In this document: in pieces, positions 1 through 25,597 of the stretch
Layout: each line of letters opens with the position of its first letter
How positions within the stretch are numbered: the stretch's first letter is position 1
DNA from: Aristolochia californica
Taxonomy: Eukaryota > Streptophyta > Magnoliopsida > Piperales > Aristolochiaceae
DNA: 64,000 nt
Reading direction: 5' to 3'
NCBI GenBank assembly: GCA_029961685.1
Contig: JARWKL010000007.1
Location: forward strand, 7,460,708 to 7,524,707
Notes under the pieces: model-generated
Told to the model about the DNA's origin: nothing
Seen by the model: only the letters and a program-made list of their open reading frames with translations
Databases searched by the model: none
Program-made: the position numbers and the translations under genes

Positions 1-565
1 TTTTTTTATCATTTTATGGATTTAATAAAAAAAGAAAATTATTATCCATGTAAAAATAGTACTAAAAATCAATAATCCTAATTTCTAAGGCCAATTATTT
101 AATCTTCAAAACATCAACGCCGAAGTATCAATTTTCAATAATCTCATTTAATAATCAATTTATTGGGAAGTATCAATTTTCTTGAAACTTTATTTTATTT
201 GCTTTCCTCGTCTGAAAATAGCCTTAGCTATGCCACTTGCAAGTATAATGGTTATTAAATGCACATCTTTATGTGTCAATGTGGGCCCATTTATTTAAAA
301 AAAAAACCAACTAAATCTATGTTGCATTCAGGTAGTTTTTTTTTATAATAAAAATATTGAATAGATTAAAGTGGGTATTACATGAGCAACCAAAGAAGAA
401 GAATGAAATGTATACGTTTAAGTATTTGTATTCATATTTGGTGCTTTTTAAAGTTATGAAAAATATGGTATAATCCATTTTTTCTCAAAAAAACATTGTA
501 ATTATTTTTCGTTATAAATACTTATGATTTTTTACGCTCTGTTATTGTTGTTGGGTTGACAGTAG

Positions 566-1139
566 TAGGGATGGCACCAAACAATCATAAACTGTTCAAT
601 GTTTACTTGATTTTGGCTTGAGCTCAAACTTGAAATAAGGTTCGTAGTATATAATGAGCTAAACTCGAGATTTTCAACCTTGTTAGCCTTCTTGTTAGCC
701 CTTTTACTTTAATTGCTCTTGTCAGTTTCCTATTTAGTTGATTAATAATTATTCTTATTTATCTCAAACTTCAAAGACGATCGATCATTCAACCATTTTG
801 GGTTCTTCAACATTTAATGTCGTTGCTTACCTATGGAAAAACACAATTTATAGAGGTGTTTGCCTTTTTTTTTTTTAGTACCAGTATTATACATTAGTAT
901 GGTCTATTGCAAAGTCTTGGACTCCTATGTGGTAATACTAAGTTTATTATAAATTTTTTTTTATTTATTTTATAATTTATTTATTTTTGTAGTTTTAAAT
1001 ATAGGTTGGAGTTCGAACCCGACTTGAACTTGATTTCAATTTTAGGCTTGAAGTTGAGATCAAACTCGATAAGCATTCAAATCAAACCAAACTTAAACAT
1101 ATATAGGTTCAAATTTGGCTTGGTTCGATGCCACCCCTA
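566..1139. mobile_element. hAT-like non-autonomous DNA element (MITE class)
   Basis: The segment opens with TAGGGATGGCACC and closes with the near inverse TGCCACCCCTA. This TAGGGRTGGCA-type terminal inverted repeat is common in plant hAT-derived elements. The 8 bp on each side are GACAGTAG (558-565) and GACCATAG (1140-1147), matching at 6 of 8, which fits an aged 8-bp hAT target duplication. The interior is AT-rich with no open frame, so it has no transposase. Class is inferred from termini and duplication length only. Confidence 0.6.
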
Positions 1140-2372
1140 GACCATAGGGCTTGCTTCTATTGGACCTGGGGTTGGGCAAGGTACTACTTCGGGTCAAGTC
1201 GTAGAAGATATCACGAGATAATTTTTAATTATTTATAGACTAGTGGAGGCATTAGCACTTTTATTTGCAAATTCTAATAAATATTTATAAAATATAAATA
1301 CAATTAAATTGCTAATATAATATTTTATAATAAAATACTATATTATAATCTAACACAAATGGGTTTGGTTTAATAAACCGAGGTTAGTTTTTTAAAAAAG
1401 TGGGGCTCGATATTAATACCATGGTGTTACGACTCGTGACTAGACCAATTGATTTGACCAATCGACTTGAAAAATTGTAAGGGCAACCTTATGTGACTCA
1501 ATTTCTTAGGGATTGACCCGGTTCCTTCCAAACCAGTGATGGACTTTAGTGGAGAAGAGTCATTCCATACTGGGCCATGGACTCTCAACCCATTTTCCTT
1601 CAACAGCCCAGAGCTGGAGTTTTTAAATGCAACAATTACTTGAAGTGGGCCTCACGAATGGGGAAGTCCAATTCCTCGAAGAAAATAACGTAGCAGATTC
1701 CAACCTGATTGCAGGAAGGAACGCGTGGACAACACATGGACACGAGGACAGGTAAAGCTTCCTCGAAATGAAACGTGGAAAGCGACAATTGGCTGGCGGT
1801 TTTGAGGACTTCGTTAAGAGCCACAATTCCCGCTCTCGCGCCTCAGCCGCATACCGCATTATCGATTTATCTCCGCTACAGATTATCCCCGCTTCTTTCA
1901 CGCCACAAAACTGCGAAAGGCATCTGATTTAGCAAATAAACCACCCTGACCTTCAAAAAAATAACGAATATGCCACATTAACCATCTCACTCTATTGCAT
2001 ATCTCCTAGTACTTTCTAGAATAGTTACTTCAGGTTTTCTAGGCTTTGTAATTCCCGTGAGATATCAGGGGTAGTGTAGTACATCTACTTGGTAAATATG
2101 AAAATAAAAGCTTTAATTTCTGATTCTGTATTAATATCTCGAGTCCCATTTTCGGTTCTCCACTCGATAGCTGTGCTCTATTTTTTTGGCTTTTCCACGG
2201 GCGGGGAATTCCTCTGCGACTACTCTTCAGCAACAGAGAAATTCGTCGCCTGGCCTAAGAAATCCTGATATTCGTGTTTAAATTCGATTCACTATATATG
2301 CTGCTACGTCTGAGTGGTTGAGTTCATCTTTACAAGTTATATCTATTGAGTTCGAGCGTCTAGCTGCAGACA
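1140..2372 (+). promoter_or_regulatory. 5' flank and leader of the ABCF5-type gene
   Basis: No gene is supported here. Short frames at 1623-1901, 1636-1824 and 2039-2233 lack recognisable protein features and sit in what must be the upstream region of the gene starting at 2373. Base composition becomes more balanced from about 1540. The transcription start cannot be fixed from sequence alone. Confidence 0.35.
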
Positions 2373-5300
2373 ATGGACGTAGCAAGTAAGCTCCAATGCG
2401 TTGATCTCCGGTCGAGCTTCCTCACTGGTTCGGCTCTTTTAGATGCTAGGAAATCCAGTATTAGACCTAGGTTTCGACCTATCACGTCAATTTCGGCTTC
2501 GTTATCTCATTCCAGAAGAATTATAGAAACTGGTGGAAGAAAGTGTGTATTTGATAAAAGGAGCGAGAATTCTAGGGGTTTGTTGAGTGTTTCGGCTGTT
2601 GCTGTTGAAACTTCTGTTGCGGAAACTACTGATATTGAGTCACTCTTTTCCGACTCTTCTGTTGAGGAGCCTCAGCGAAGGAAGAATAAACCTAATTCGA
2701 GTTCTGGTGCTTCGAGCGTAGCCTCAGGTGTCAGGTTAGAGAAAATTAGCAAGAGCTTCAAAGGTGTTACCGTGCTGAAGGATGTTACTTGGGAGGTGAA
2801 AAAGGGGGAAAAAGTAGGATTAGTAGGAGTTAACGGAGCTGGGAAGACGACCCAATTACGAATTATTGCCGGGCAGGACGATCCTGACTCCGGAAATGTG
2901 ATTAAAGCCAAACCGAAGATGAAAATTGCATTTTTGAGTCAAGAATTCGAGGTTTGCCCGAGCAAAACTGTCAAAGAAGAGTTTCTTAGTACTTTTAAGG
3001 AAGAAATGGAGGTTGCGGGGAGGTTAGAAAAGGCTCAAAAAGCATTAGAGAGCTCCGTGGAGGATATGGAATTGATGGGTAGGCTTTTAGATGAATTGGA
3101 TTTGCTTCAGAGACGAGCCCAAATGGTTGATCTTAACACGGTGGATGTGAAAATTAATAAGATGATGCCAGAGCTCGGGTTCACTCCGGAGGATTCTGAT
3201 AGGCTGGTTGCATCGTTCAGCAGTGGCTGGCAGATGAGAATGTCACTTGGGAAAATCTTACTTCAGGTACTATCTTTGGCTTAATTTCTCTCTTTATATA
3301 TATATATTATATAACCTATCTTAAAGACAAAGTTAATACATGATGAGTTGCTATGGCCGGAAGCTTTCTCTTTCAATAAAGAACTTGGAGTGATATTTGA
3401 TTTTCTTCAGATTTTACTTGCTAGATGGTTCGGATCTTCATTTGAGTGGAGAGAGTGTTAGCCTTGAGCTGAGGCTACAGGAATTCAAGTTTTAATTATG
3501 AAGGACCACGATTCAGATATTAGTGAATATGTTTAGGACCTTGTTTCTTTAGGAATTTAAAGCATCATGATCAAGTTGCCTTAGTTGTTTGTTGACAATA
3601 TTTGCTGATGGCAGGAACCTGATCTGTTACTTCTGGATGAACCTACAAACCACCTTGATCTTGATACCATTGAGTGGCTTGAAAGTTACCTTAAAAAGCA
3701 AGATGTGCCCATGGTCATGATATCTCATGACAGAGCTTTTCTTGATCAATTATGCACAAAGATTGTGGAAACTGATATGGGAGTATCCAAGACCTATATG
3801 GGAAACTATTCAGAGTATATTTTAGCAAAAGCAGCTTGGATTGAATCTCAATATGCAGCATGGGAGAAGCAACAGAAGGAAATTGAGCACACAAAAGATC
3901 TTATAAACCGGCTAGGTGCTGGTGCTAATTCCGGTCGTGCATCTTCAGCAGAAAAGGTTTTTGAATATCTGCCTTCCACCATTTCTTTTATTATTTCCAT
4001 TATCCTTTTATAGTGTACTAAAATTTTATAGGGGTTTCCTTGAATTGAGCTGGAATTCATCAGTCATTGAATTTTGAGTCCACTAATTGACCTCACCTTC
4101 AACACTCTTCCCAACAGAAATTGGAAAAGCTTCGAGAAGAGGAGCAAGTTGAGAAGCCTTTTCAACGAAAACAGATTAAGTTCAGATTCCCAGAGCGAGG
4201 AAGAAGTGGAAGATCTGTAGTTACTATAAGAAATCTTGAATTTGGATATGGAGATCAGGTCAGTAGTCTTTTTAAGTTTTTGTAGGTGAACAATTTAGAG
4301 CAAGTTGACAAAAAATAATATGTATCTTTTCTGTGCTGTTTATCATTAGGCACACTGTTAAGATGTACTGTAACATTACGTTTTCAATCAGCTATTGCCA
4401 TGTGATATGCATGTGCCCGTTCTTTTCTCCCTGTTGACAATTATCCTACTTGCTTGTCTGACAGAAGTTGTTTGAAAAGGCAAATCTTACCATTGAAAGG
4501 GGTGAAAAGATAGCCATTATTGGTCCTAATGGATGTGGAAAGAGTACCTTGCTCAAATTGATTATGGATTATGAGAAGCCTGAAGGAGGTGAAATTATGA
4601 CTGGAGAGCACAATGTTCTACCAAATTATTTTGAGCAAAACCAGGTATATCGTTAATACTAGCAGCAGCATGATTCTATTACTTGGTCTGGGAAGCCTGT
4701 CTTGTGTCTTGTTATGCTGTTCTACCAGTTGGAAGTGTTATTCTCGTTGCCAAAAATTGCAATATTTTGAATTTTGAGGCATAGTGGTGTCCACGAATAT
4801 AGGGTGAATATTGGTTAAATTGGCATACCATGTGATATATTATGAACCAGCATTCTGAACTGTACTGTGTGTTACATAGATCCACATGGTGATGTCCACA
4901 TATGGGAGGAATATTGATTAAATTACATGTATGCCAATTTAACTAGCATTGCATATCAGCATCCCTGAAAGGCACAACTTGTTTGAACTTAAAACCACAT
5001 GATTATTTGAACGTAAAAACCACATATGAGAACTTTTAACTGTATATACAAACTTACATGACCTATGTTCACCAGACTAATGTAGAAAAGTAAGTTGAAC
5101 TCTTGATTATCTATTTAGACACGGAATGGGAAATGCCCTTTTTTGAGCTTATCATTGTGTTTACTTTTTTATGCATGTACCAACATGATGAGAGTAGGGA
5201 AACTAAGCTTCATGTCACCATGCTATTCGTGTACATTTTCACGAAGATAATGTGGAAATCAATCTGTTTGTCAGGCTGAAGCCCTTGATTTGGAGAAAAC

Positions 5301-6508
5301 AGTACTTGAAACAGTAGTAGAAGTTGCTGATGACTGGAGACTTGATGATATTAAAGGTCTCCTTGGTCGTTGTAATTTCAAAGCGGACATGCTTGATAGG
5401 AAAGTCTCACTTTTAAGTGGCGGTGAGAAGGTTAGTGATGATCTATGATTAGCTTTCACCTCCATTCACTTTCTTTTTTTATATATATATGTTAACTATT
5501 TCATTGATCTATTATCATCAGTTGAATAGCAGCTAATATAGTGGTCGATGCTTGTGTTAAGCCAATGTTGGTGTTCCTTTAGAAAAAAAAATAGAAAAAA
5601 TTGTTCTCTAAATGATTTTGATATGAATTTCTTGTTTAATGAGAAGTGAACTGTTTTCGAGTTTTCGAGGTTTCATATTTTTGTAACTCCTGGGCTGTCA
5701 GGTTTTCTTAGCATGTACACTACTGAAATGTGTCTACTGAACCCCATATCTTCTTTTGGTATGCAGGCCCGACTTGCATTTTGCACATTCATGGTCAAAC
5801 CGTCGACCTTGCTTGTTTTGGACGAACCCACAAACCATTTAGATATACCAACAAAAGAGATGCTCGAGGTAATCTTTACTTTTCTTTGTACATTGAGTGA
5901 CCAAGACCACTACATGGAGTTCCATAATCTGCAACTTGCAAATGTTGAACAGGAAGCAATATCAGAGTATGAGGGCACCGTCATCACTGTCTCTCATGAT
6001 CGATACTTCATTCGGCAGATTGTTAATAGGGTTATAGAGGTGAAGGACAGTAACTTGCAAGACTATGCTGGTGACTATAATGTGAGTAGCTGTTCCTTGC
6101 GTGAGGTGCCATATTAAGTCTCCCTTTGTTAGTAAGGGGAGGATCGTGTGGTCTCACTTTTCATAATACTTTTCTGAATGGGAAATGAAATACTTAACAA
6201 CTCTTATCTTCTCATTCAGTATTATCTGGAGAAAAATCTGGATGCCAGAGAAAGAGAGCTTGAGCGTGAAGCAGAGCTAGAGGAAAAGGCTCCGAAGGTC
6301 AAAGCAAAATCAAAGATGTCAAAGGTATCCATTCCCAGCTTTGTCCAGATCATCCATCTGGTAATTTATTGGTTGTCAACTCTTTGCTCATGTGAAATAA
6401 TAAACATTTCAGGCAGAAAGAGAAGCTCAGAAGAAACAAAAAAGGTTGGCATTCCAGCAAGCCAAGGCAAAATCGAAAGGATTGAAGAATGCAAAGCGAT
6501 GGAATTGA
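2373..6508 (+). CDS. ABCF5: ABC transporter F family member 5-like (soluble, two ABC domains, plastid-targeted)
   Basis: Nine exons: 2373-3266, 3615-3956, 4118-4258, 4465-4644, 5275-5430, 5767-5868, 5953-6081, 6220-6324, 6413-6508. All have GT-AG borders, every exon is a multiple of three, and together they give 714 aa. Residues 1-115 are Ser/Arg-rich and fit a chloroplast transit peptide. ABC domain 1 has Walker A GVNGAGKTT (152-160) and signature FSSGWQMR (282-289). Exon 2 begins with the Walker B segment LLLLDEPTNHLD. Domain 2 has Walker A GPNGCGKST (479-487), signature LLSGGEK near 565-571 and a second LDEPTNHLD. The C-terminus is a Lys/Glu-rich basic tail. There are no membrane segments. 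ABCF proteins are ribosome-associated ATPases rather than transporters; GCN20-type plant members act in translation or stress signalling. It is tail to tail with the AAA gene. Confidence 0.95.
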
Positions 6509-7228
6509 CCCAATGAGCCCATAAAGCTCGACATTCTGTACCTTGTTCCTGTATAAAAAGTTGCATACAGGACAGACATGAAGATCGTACGGTGTACATA
6601 TTTTACAAATTCACGTTCAAGTCAATTTAATGACGGATATGAGAGCTGAAGAAAGTTCCTTCTCTGCAGAGAATGCCTGTAATATTATACTGATTCATGC
6701 ATTCCGCGCCAAGTTCAGACAGTTGCATAGTAAAATAGCAAGTGCAGGTCTTCAGGTTTCCCATTCCTTGGCCAAAAAGAAGAGCAGCCACGGTTAAAGG
6801 ATTTCCTCTATATATCTCGTACCAGTTGCAGACTTCAAAGCATACAATAGAAGCCTGACATTGCTGAGTTGAAGTTCCTCCACCTTGCAGACTTCAAAGC
6901 ATACCAGGATGGGCAAAAGCATGCAAAAGTAACAGACAAATGAATTACGTAAGAAAAGAAAAGCATACTATAATTTAAAACCATTGGTCTCCAAAGTGGA
7001 ACCCTTCCATTGCATCTCGATTTTTTTGGTATAGGACTTAAAAATGTGCGATAAAAGAATGTTTAAATTACATAAACCACGTATTGCCGGCCAGAACTTG
7101 GATTACACTGGCTTCCCTCCATACTTTACAGGATATTTTAAAGAATTAGACGGGGGATTTAGATTGAGGAAAACGGAGTTACAGCCAACCATTTCCAATA
7201 AGATAAACGGGTTGCCTGTCTACTATTA
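6509..7228. other. Tail-to-tail intergenic region
   Basis: This stretch holds the 3' flanks of two convergent genes. The word TTGCAGACTTCAAAGCATAC occurs twice (6827-6846 and about 6884-6903), a short direct duplication. Frame 7044-7304 is a shadow of the last exon of the minus-strand AAA gene. Nothing else is supported. Confidence 0.5.
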
Positions 7229-19749
<12,521 letters not shown>

Positions 19750-20560
19750 CGCAGCTTAAAATTTACAAGCAAAAAAACTCTAAGAGGGCGAACCCATTAA
19801 TTCAACACAAATACCTGAAACAGAACAAGTAGCAATCAATTGACAGGTCTCATAACTGAAAATACTAAGAGTGCAATTTAATCCTCCCTCTGTTTCTCTG
19901 GGCACCATTACAAGCATTTGTTCAGAATATTATCCCATCTTAAATACAAAAAGTAACAAATTAACACGAACAAGCCAAAAGAAAACGTAAATTCAGCGCT
20001 GAAATATTAACATTAACCACAGACAGATATTTTGCATCTGAAGATTCAGGCGACATAAAAATATTTCTCCAGGCAATATTAATCACATCATACATGGAAA
20101 CAAAAAGTAAGTAAAAACACCTTTCGGCATTATAACCAAAAGAAAAGTTTCGACTTGACTAAAACGAAAAACAATCAATAAAGTCCCAATCAAAATAAAT
20201 AAATGAATGCAAAGAGAACCGAAACCAGATTCCAAACACGCACTCCAACAGAGGAATAGTTTAGTATCAAATACATAATTCAGGAAGAGAGAAAAACGAA
20301 CCGTTCTTGAGGTCGAGTTCGACGAGAGTCGTGCAAAAGTTGGCGGCATCCACTTCCCTTCCTCCTGCTTTACCTCCTCTGTTAGTTCCTATTCGGGATC
20401 GGGAGGCTGTTAGCCCCTCGGACCAAAATCACTCCTCTCCCCAAATTGCTGCAAATACGAGAATTGAATCAGTCGAGAAAATACGAGAATTACCAGTGGA
20501 AGGTATAGTAGGCCCGGACGATCTAACGGACTTCAAGTAAGGTCTCCGCTTGGTATGTGT
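19750..20560 (-). promoter_or_regulatory. 5' leader (with probable leader intron) and promoter of the AAA gene
   Basis: On the minus strand a donor-like AAGAACG|GTTCGT near 20303 and an acceptor CTGTTTCAG|GTATTT near 19816 suggest an intron in the 5' UTR. That would place the first untranslated exon near 20304-20345 and the core promoter just above it. The plus-strand frame 20307-20540 overlaps this region and has no recognisable features, so I treat it as a shadow. The intron is inferred from splice-site appearance only. Confidence 0.4.
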
Positions 20561-21333
20561 GGCCAGCTCTGTCGAATGATCGGAAGCCTGACCTCCCTAC
20601 ACTTTTCATGAAAATATATTTTGATTGGATCCGGAACGAGCTCCGAATAGTATTCGAATTTCAAGGCAGTCGGTAAATCGGACTATGTACGATTAGATGT
20701 ACGCAAATTAAGAGCTTGAAACTGTTAATTTTCCGAAATTTTTAAATATTATATTACCGAGAGGGGTAAATTCACAGGGTTTTCAACCCGCCCATCTAAG
20801 GCAGGACTTGGGCCCGGTTTCCAGTCGCTTGTGTCTCGAGTTAAATCGCCATAATTACCCACGTATATTTAGAGTTATTATTATAATTCATTTTTAAATT
20901 TTGGTGGCAAAATTGTACATTAAATATTCTATATTTATATAAAAATTATAAATTAAGGATAATTAAGTAATTATATATTTGAAAACTGCAAGTCTGTTTG
21001 GAACCCTAGAAAATAAAATTTTGACCATTATTATTCCCAAAAATAGTTAATAAAAATAAGATAATGATAAAAAAAATCATTCACTATTTTTTAAAAATAA
21101 TAATGATCAAATTCTTATTTTCTTTTATTTTCCAAGCTCTTAATGATAGATTCATGTCGCAAAACATAAACCCATATAGCAAACATAAACCCAGCCTGCC
21201 TTCAAACCAAACTCGCACAACTCATTCGCTCCGGTATGCAAGTTTTCGTTTCAATTAGTATTTGTATATAAGCGAAAACTGTTGTAAAATTAGCATCACA
21301 AATTCTGACTAAAAGAAGTCAGGGACAACTCAC
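20561..21333. other. AT-rich intergenic stretch
   Basis: No gene, RNA or convincing repeat is visible. The stretch between about 20840 and 21120 is strongly AT-rich. Any further 3' exons of the minus-strand fragment at 21334-21898 would lie here, but none could be recognised. Confidence 0.4.
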
Positions 21334-21898
21334 CCACTTTAAAATTCTCAAGTATGTCTTCATGAATTCTGTTGCAAAACTGCTTGAGAGCTCTCTCATT
21401 GTTAAGATAAGCTTGTGGCTTCACAAGGTGCCACACCACATTACCACTCCTGAAGTATCAGGATGAGAAGAATAGAAAATTTGATGACAGAGCTCAGCAC
21501 AGAGTGAATAAACCATTAGAGAGAACAAAAAGTGGCGAAAAACTATTTACTGCAACAAAGAATATTGGTAGAAGAAAGAATGAAGAACCATTGGTAACAA
21601 TAATAATAACTGTACACCAGCAAATTGGAATGCAGTGACTGATACCTGCAATTTTTGCACTCGTGTACATGATCACTCCTGAGATGCAAATTAATGTAGT
21701 AAATCAAGTGAAACAGCCTGTAGCAAAATGATAAGAAACGAAAATTGAAGCAAAATCCAAATAAAGTCATGTACCTCAACCAATCTTTGGAGTTGATTCC
21801 ACATCTGATTGGAATCCAGTTGGATAAACGTATCTCATCTAGTAAGTGCCGCCACCTCCACCAACTTTTATGAATAATGCAAGGGGCTCCGGCCTTAT
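21334..21898 (-). pseudogene. Three-exon gene fragment of unrecognised protein
   Basis: On the minus strand, segments 21775-21898, 21646-21678 and 21334-21449 have AG/GT borders and join in one frame (both junctions split an AGG arginine codon). The joined peptide includes WWRWRHLLDEIRLSNW, then HECKNC with a CxxC pair, then GNVVWHLVKPQAY. It is Trp/His-rich and looks like real protein rather than chance, because three short segments stay open and in phase across two introns. No start codon, stop codon or further exons were found, so it is probably a fragment, although an intact gene with unrecognised flanking exons is possible. I do not recognise the family. Confidence 0.45.
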
Positions 21899-21987
21899 CT
21901 TTGAAAGATTAGCTTTTGGAACATAGAATTTCTGTTCAGTGTTTTCAATGGCATTAGCCATGCATAACTCTCATTCTTTACATCCTT

Positions 21988-22185
21988 GATAATAGAGATA
22001 AAGATAAACAGTAATTGAAACAAAGACAAACTCAAATTGTAAGTGATTGAGACAGACTTAAATTGTAAATTGTAAGAATTGTAAAAGTTACAGACTGTTG
22101 TAATTCTATAAATACTACATACCTGATAAATGAAACAACGGCAAAATTAATTTATGTTCCAGTCTGATATGGTATCAGAGTGGGA
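21988..22185 (+). mobile_element. Possible LTR-retrotransposon remnant (LTR end plus primer-binding site)
   Basis: The sequence TGGTATCAGAG at about 22170 matches the initiator-tRNA-Met primer-binding site used by many plant LTR retrotransposons. It follows about 180 bp of LTR-like sequence containing TATAAATAC. No partner LTR or coding region was found, so this is a fragment at best. Confidence 0.3.
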
Positions 22186-22615
22186 GGGACAGGGAGCTGC
22201 AGCTCTGTTTCTTCGGCAATGGGTAGGAGGATTCAGGAGCTCTACTTGAGACCAAATTAAGAAAAACTGTAGCATCACCATTTGAACAAGAATTGCCCTG
22301 AGGGACGGTGCAATACAACAGATCAACCTGCTAAAAATTCTAAGCATATCCTCTGCCAAGTTCTTACAATTTCCTCACTTCAAACATGACGAAGCCAGAA
22401 AAACCAGTACTCCAATTCTCATTCTTGTCAGAGTATTGCTGCAAAATGCTAGTCGAGTGAATAAGTCAGGAAATTCTCTAGCTCTTCCAATGCTCTAAGC
22501 AGATTTTTTTCTTCAAAGAACTTGTCACCACAAATTGATTGTTTTCACAGTCGCTTTGATGGAACTGAGTAGCATCCAAAATTCCTCAGGAACCACGTGT
22601 CCTTCACCCTGACAT

Positions 22616-22990
22616 CTCTTTGACAGCTAGTTAGCATGGGTACTGAACCAGTGAACCATCTTGGAAGCAATATACATGGTGAGCCCCCATGAATGCAGTT
22701 CGATTTTTCATAGAAAAAGCCATCATCTGATTTTAACTTCAGTACTCACAAAGACTTTCTGCAGTAGAATATTCCAAGTTCCTATGACAGAACCAATTGA
22801 TATCAAGGAATCCTGAAATGATTTAGAACTGATATCATGACATTTCTTTGCTTAATGGGAATGGGAACTGAACAAAAGCACCCTTTTGGTAGCAATATAC
22901 ATGGTGAAGCCCTTCTTGAGATACAGTCATTTTTTTCATGGACAAAGCCATCTTCCAATTTAATCTCAAAAGCTACAAGCGCTTTCTACA
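22616..22990. repeat. Imperfect direct duplication of about 150 bp beside the PPR gene
   Basis: Segments near 22616-22770 and 22834-22990 share ordered words: ATGGG.ACTGAAC, GGAAGCAATATACATGGTGA against GGTAGCAATATACATGGTGA, then ATGGA/ATAGA, AAAGCCATC and CTTTCT. They lie immediately 3' of the PPR stop codon on the minus strand and may be part of its 3' flank. Confidence 0.55.
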
Positions 22991-23016
22991 TAAACCTCAT
23001 ACTGACATCACTTTTG

Positions 23017-25597
23017 TTAATCAATTAAATAATCAGCACTGTAATCTGGCATGTATCCTGCATCTCTCATCTCTTTAGTCAACTTTTCTAACAAGAAATA
23101 GATCATATCTACCTCTCCATGTGCTTTATCTCTTGCAATAAACACACTAATATCACCCTTCACTTCAATCCAACTGTGTCCCGGTTCCTTAATCACTCTA
23201 TTGGTGTTCATGCTTTTCCTCACTTTCTCCACATCAGCCCACATGCCTTTTGATGCAAATAGATTTGATAACAAAACATAAGACCCACTATCTTTCGGTT
23301 CAATTGAAATAGCCATTTTTGCTGCATATTTTCCCAAATCCACATCACCAGCTAATCTACATGCACCAAGGAAGCTTCTCCAAACAACAGCAGCAGGCAC
23401 AATTGGCATATTTCCAATAAACTCTTTCGCTTCTTGCAATTTTCCAGATCGCCCAAAAAGAGCAACAATACTAGCATAATGATCCATTCCTGGTTCAATA
23501 CCAAATTCATCCTTCATCGAATTGAATTGTTTCAAACCTTCATCCACCAGGCCGGCGTGGCTGCATGCTGAAAGCACAGCAATGAATGTTATATAGTTGG
23601 GTTGTATGTGTTCATCTTTCATTCTCTGAAACATTTCAAGGGCTTCAGCTGCATGTCCATGTTGTGCGTATGTGCATATCATGGAATTCCAGCATACTAC
23701 ATCTTGTTCCGTAATAGCATCAAATAGCTTTCTTGCCTCTTCAACACTCCCGCACTTTGCATACATGTCCATAAGTGCATTTGAGACATAGGGTTCTAAC
23801 TCAAAACCTATCTTTATAATTTGGTTGTGAAACTGCAAACCAAGTACCAAATTTGCAAGGTTACTGGCTGATGTGACAAGAGCCACAAAGGTAAAGTTGT
23901 TCGGTTTCATACCACCTTCAAGTTGCAATTTCAAAAACAATTTGGGAGCCATTTCACTTTGGAAATTTTGAGCATACCCGAACATCATTGCATTCCATAC
24001 TACAATATCTCTTTCATCCATCCCCTCAAACACTAATCTTGCATCATCTAAACAAGAACATTTGGAGTATACATCAACTAGACAACTCCCAGCATATAAG
24101 TCTACGGATATTCCAAATTTTACAACAAGGCCATGGATTTGCTTGCTCAAGTCAACAGCCAGTAAAGATGCAGAGACCCCCAGAAGGCTCATAAAGGTCA
24201 ACAGGCTTGGCTGAAACAACCTGGTTCTCATTCTCTTGAAGAGATTAACAGCTTCCAAGAGCTCATTATTTTCTGAATACCCTTCAATCATTGCATTGTA
24301 AGAAATCACATTGTGTACAGCCATAAGATCAAAAGCAGTTCTTGCTTCAGCCAAAGCATCACATTTTGCATACATGTCAATCAGACCATTCTTCACAAAA
24401 TCATCAGTCTCAAGATTGGCTTTGATAGTGTAACAATGAACTTGCTTCCCTTGTTCTAATGCACCAAGAGAACCACATGAAGTGAGGATACTAGTGCAAG
24501 TAAATCCATCTGGATACCATCCTTGCTGGTTCATATCTAAAAACAACTGCAATGCGTCCAGGTCACAACCATTCTGCATGTATCCAGCAATCATAGTTGT
24601 CCATGAAATTACATTTTTACTTATAATGTGATCAAATATTTTTCGCGCAATTGCCAACTTATGGCATTTGGAATAGAAGTCCATAAGCACATTAATCACA
24701 GAAATATCAGCCTCTGCCCCACTTCTTAACACATAACCATGGATTTGTTTGCCACCATCAAGAAACCCCAGCATCGAACAAGCACTTATTACGCTTGATA
24801 AAACATATCTATCTGCCTGAAAATCAGTATCCTTCATTTGGTTAAATAGTTGTAGTGATGTTTCACAATCTCCTGACTGTGAATAACCTGTAATTATCGT
24901 AGTCCAAGTAAATACATTCTTTACAGGCAGTTCGTAAAAAATCAACTTTGCTTCTTCCATGTCCCCATTCTTTGAATAAACATCAACTAAAGCTGTCCCT
25001 ACATAGATATTTGAATCAAAACTTGTTTTGATAGCAAAAGCATGAACTTGGGCAGCTTGATTTATTGCCTTCAATTGGCAGCAAGCACGCAAAACACTGG
25101 CTAGGATAAATTCATTTGCACGCTCAGAGGAACACCCCCTGAAGCAATAAAAAAGTACTAGAGCCCCTTCTCCATTACCATGATGGTTATAAGCAGAAAT
25201 CATCGAAGCCCAAGAGATTAAATTCTTTTGAGGCATCGTATCAAATAGACCCCGTGCATAACTAAGAGAGCCAGATTTTGAGTAACCGTTTAGCAGAAGA
25301 TTGTTTATGAAAATATCTGAATGAAGCCCTGAAAGTACAATATGGCCATGAATTGATCTGAAATCAATATGTGGTCTACACGAAATGCAGCACTGCAAGA
25401 GATGGGCAAACTCTCGCCGTTTTTCGGAGGATTCTCGAGCGAAGATAGAAGAATTATGTACCCTTGCAGAAGAAAATAACAAAATAGACAACAGAAACAA
25501 AATATAGTACTAAATTTTCATGAATGGAGAAAAATGTATACTCATACAGGAAAAACAGGTTCTGATTATGGTCTTGAAAAACAAAAAAGACCTCCAT
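23017..25597 (-). CDS. PLS/E-class pentatricopeptide repeat protein (At4g39530-like)
   Basis: One long open frame runs from about 25509 to the stop at 23017. It encodes tandem 35-residue helical-hairpin repeats with motifs such as ALVDVYSKNGDMEEAK and DMYAKCGSVEEARKLF, ending in E and E+ type motifs (KEPGHSWIEV). There is no DYW domain. These proteins bind organellar RNA and usually guide C-to-U editing or processing; the target is unknown. The long frame has no in-frame ATG before the second repeat (its first codon, at 25500, is TTG). A good acceptor, CTTCTGCAAG, precedes 25462. A short exon 25548-25597 with ATG at 25597 and donor CCT|GTATGAG splices in frame to it, giving 831 aa, close to the 834 aa I recall for the Arabidopsis relative. 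An alternative upstream exon is discussed in the findings. Confidence 0.88.

Noticed and set aside
1010..1030. GTTCGAACCCGAC, resembling a tRNA B box
   Set aside because: No A box or cloverleaf at suitable distance; it lies inside the hAT-like element.
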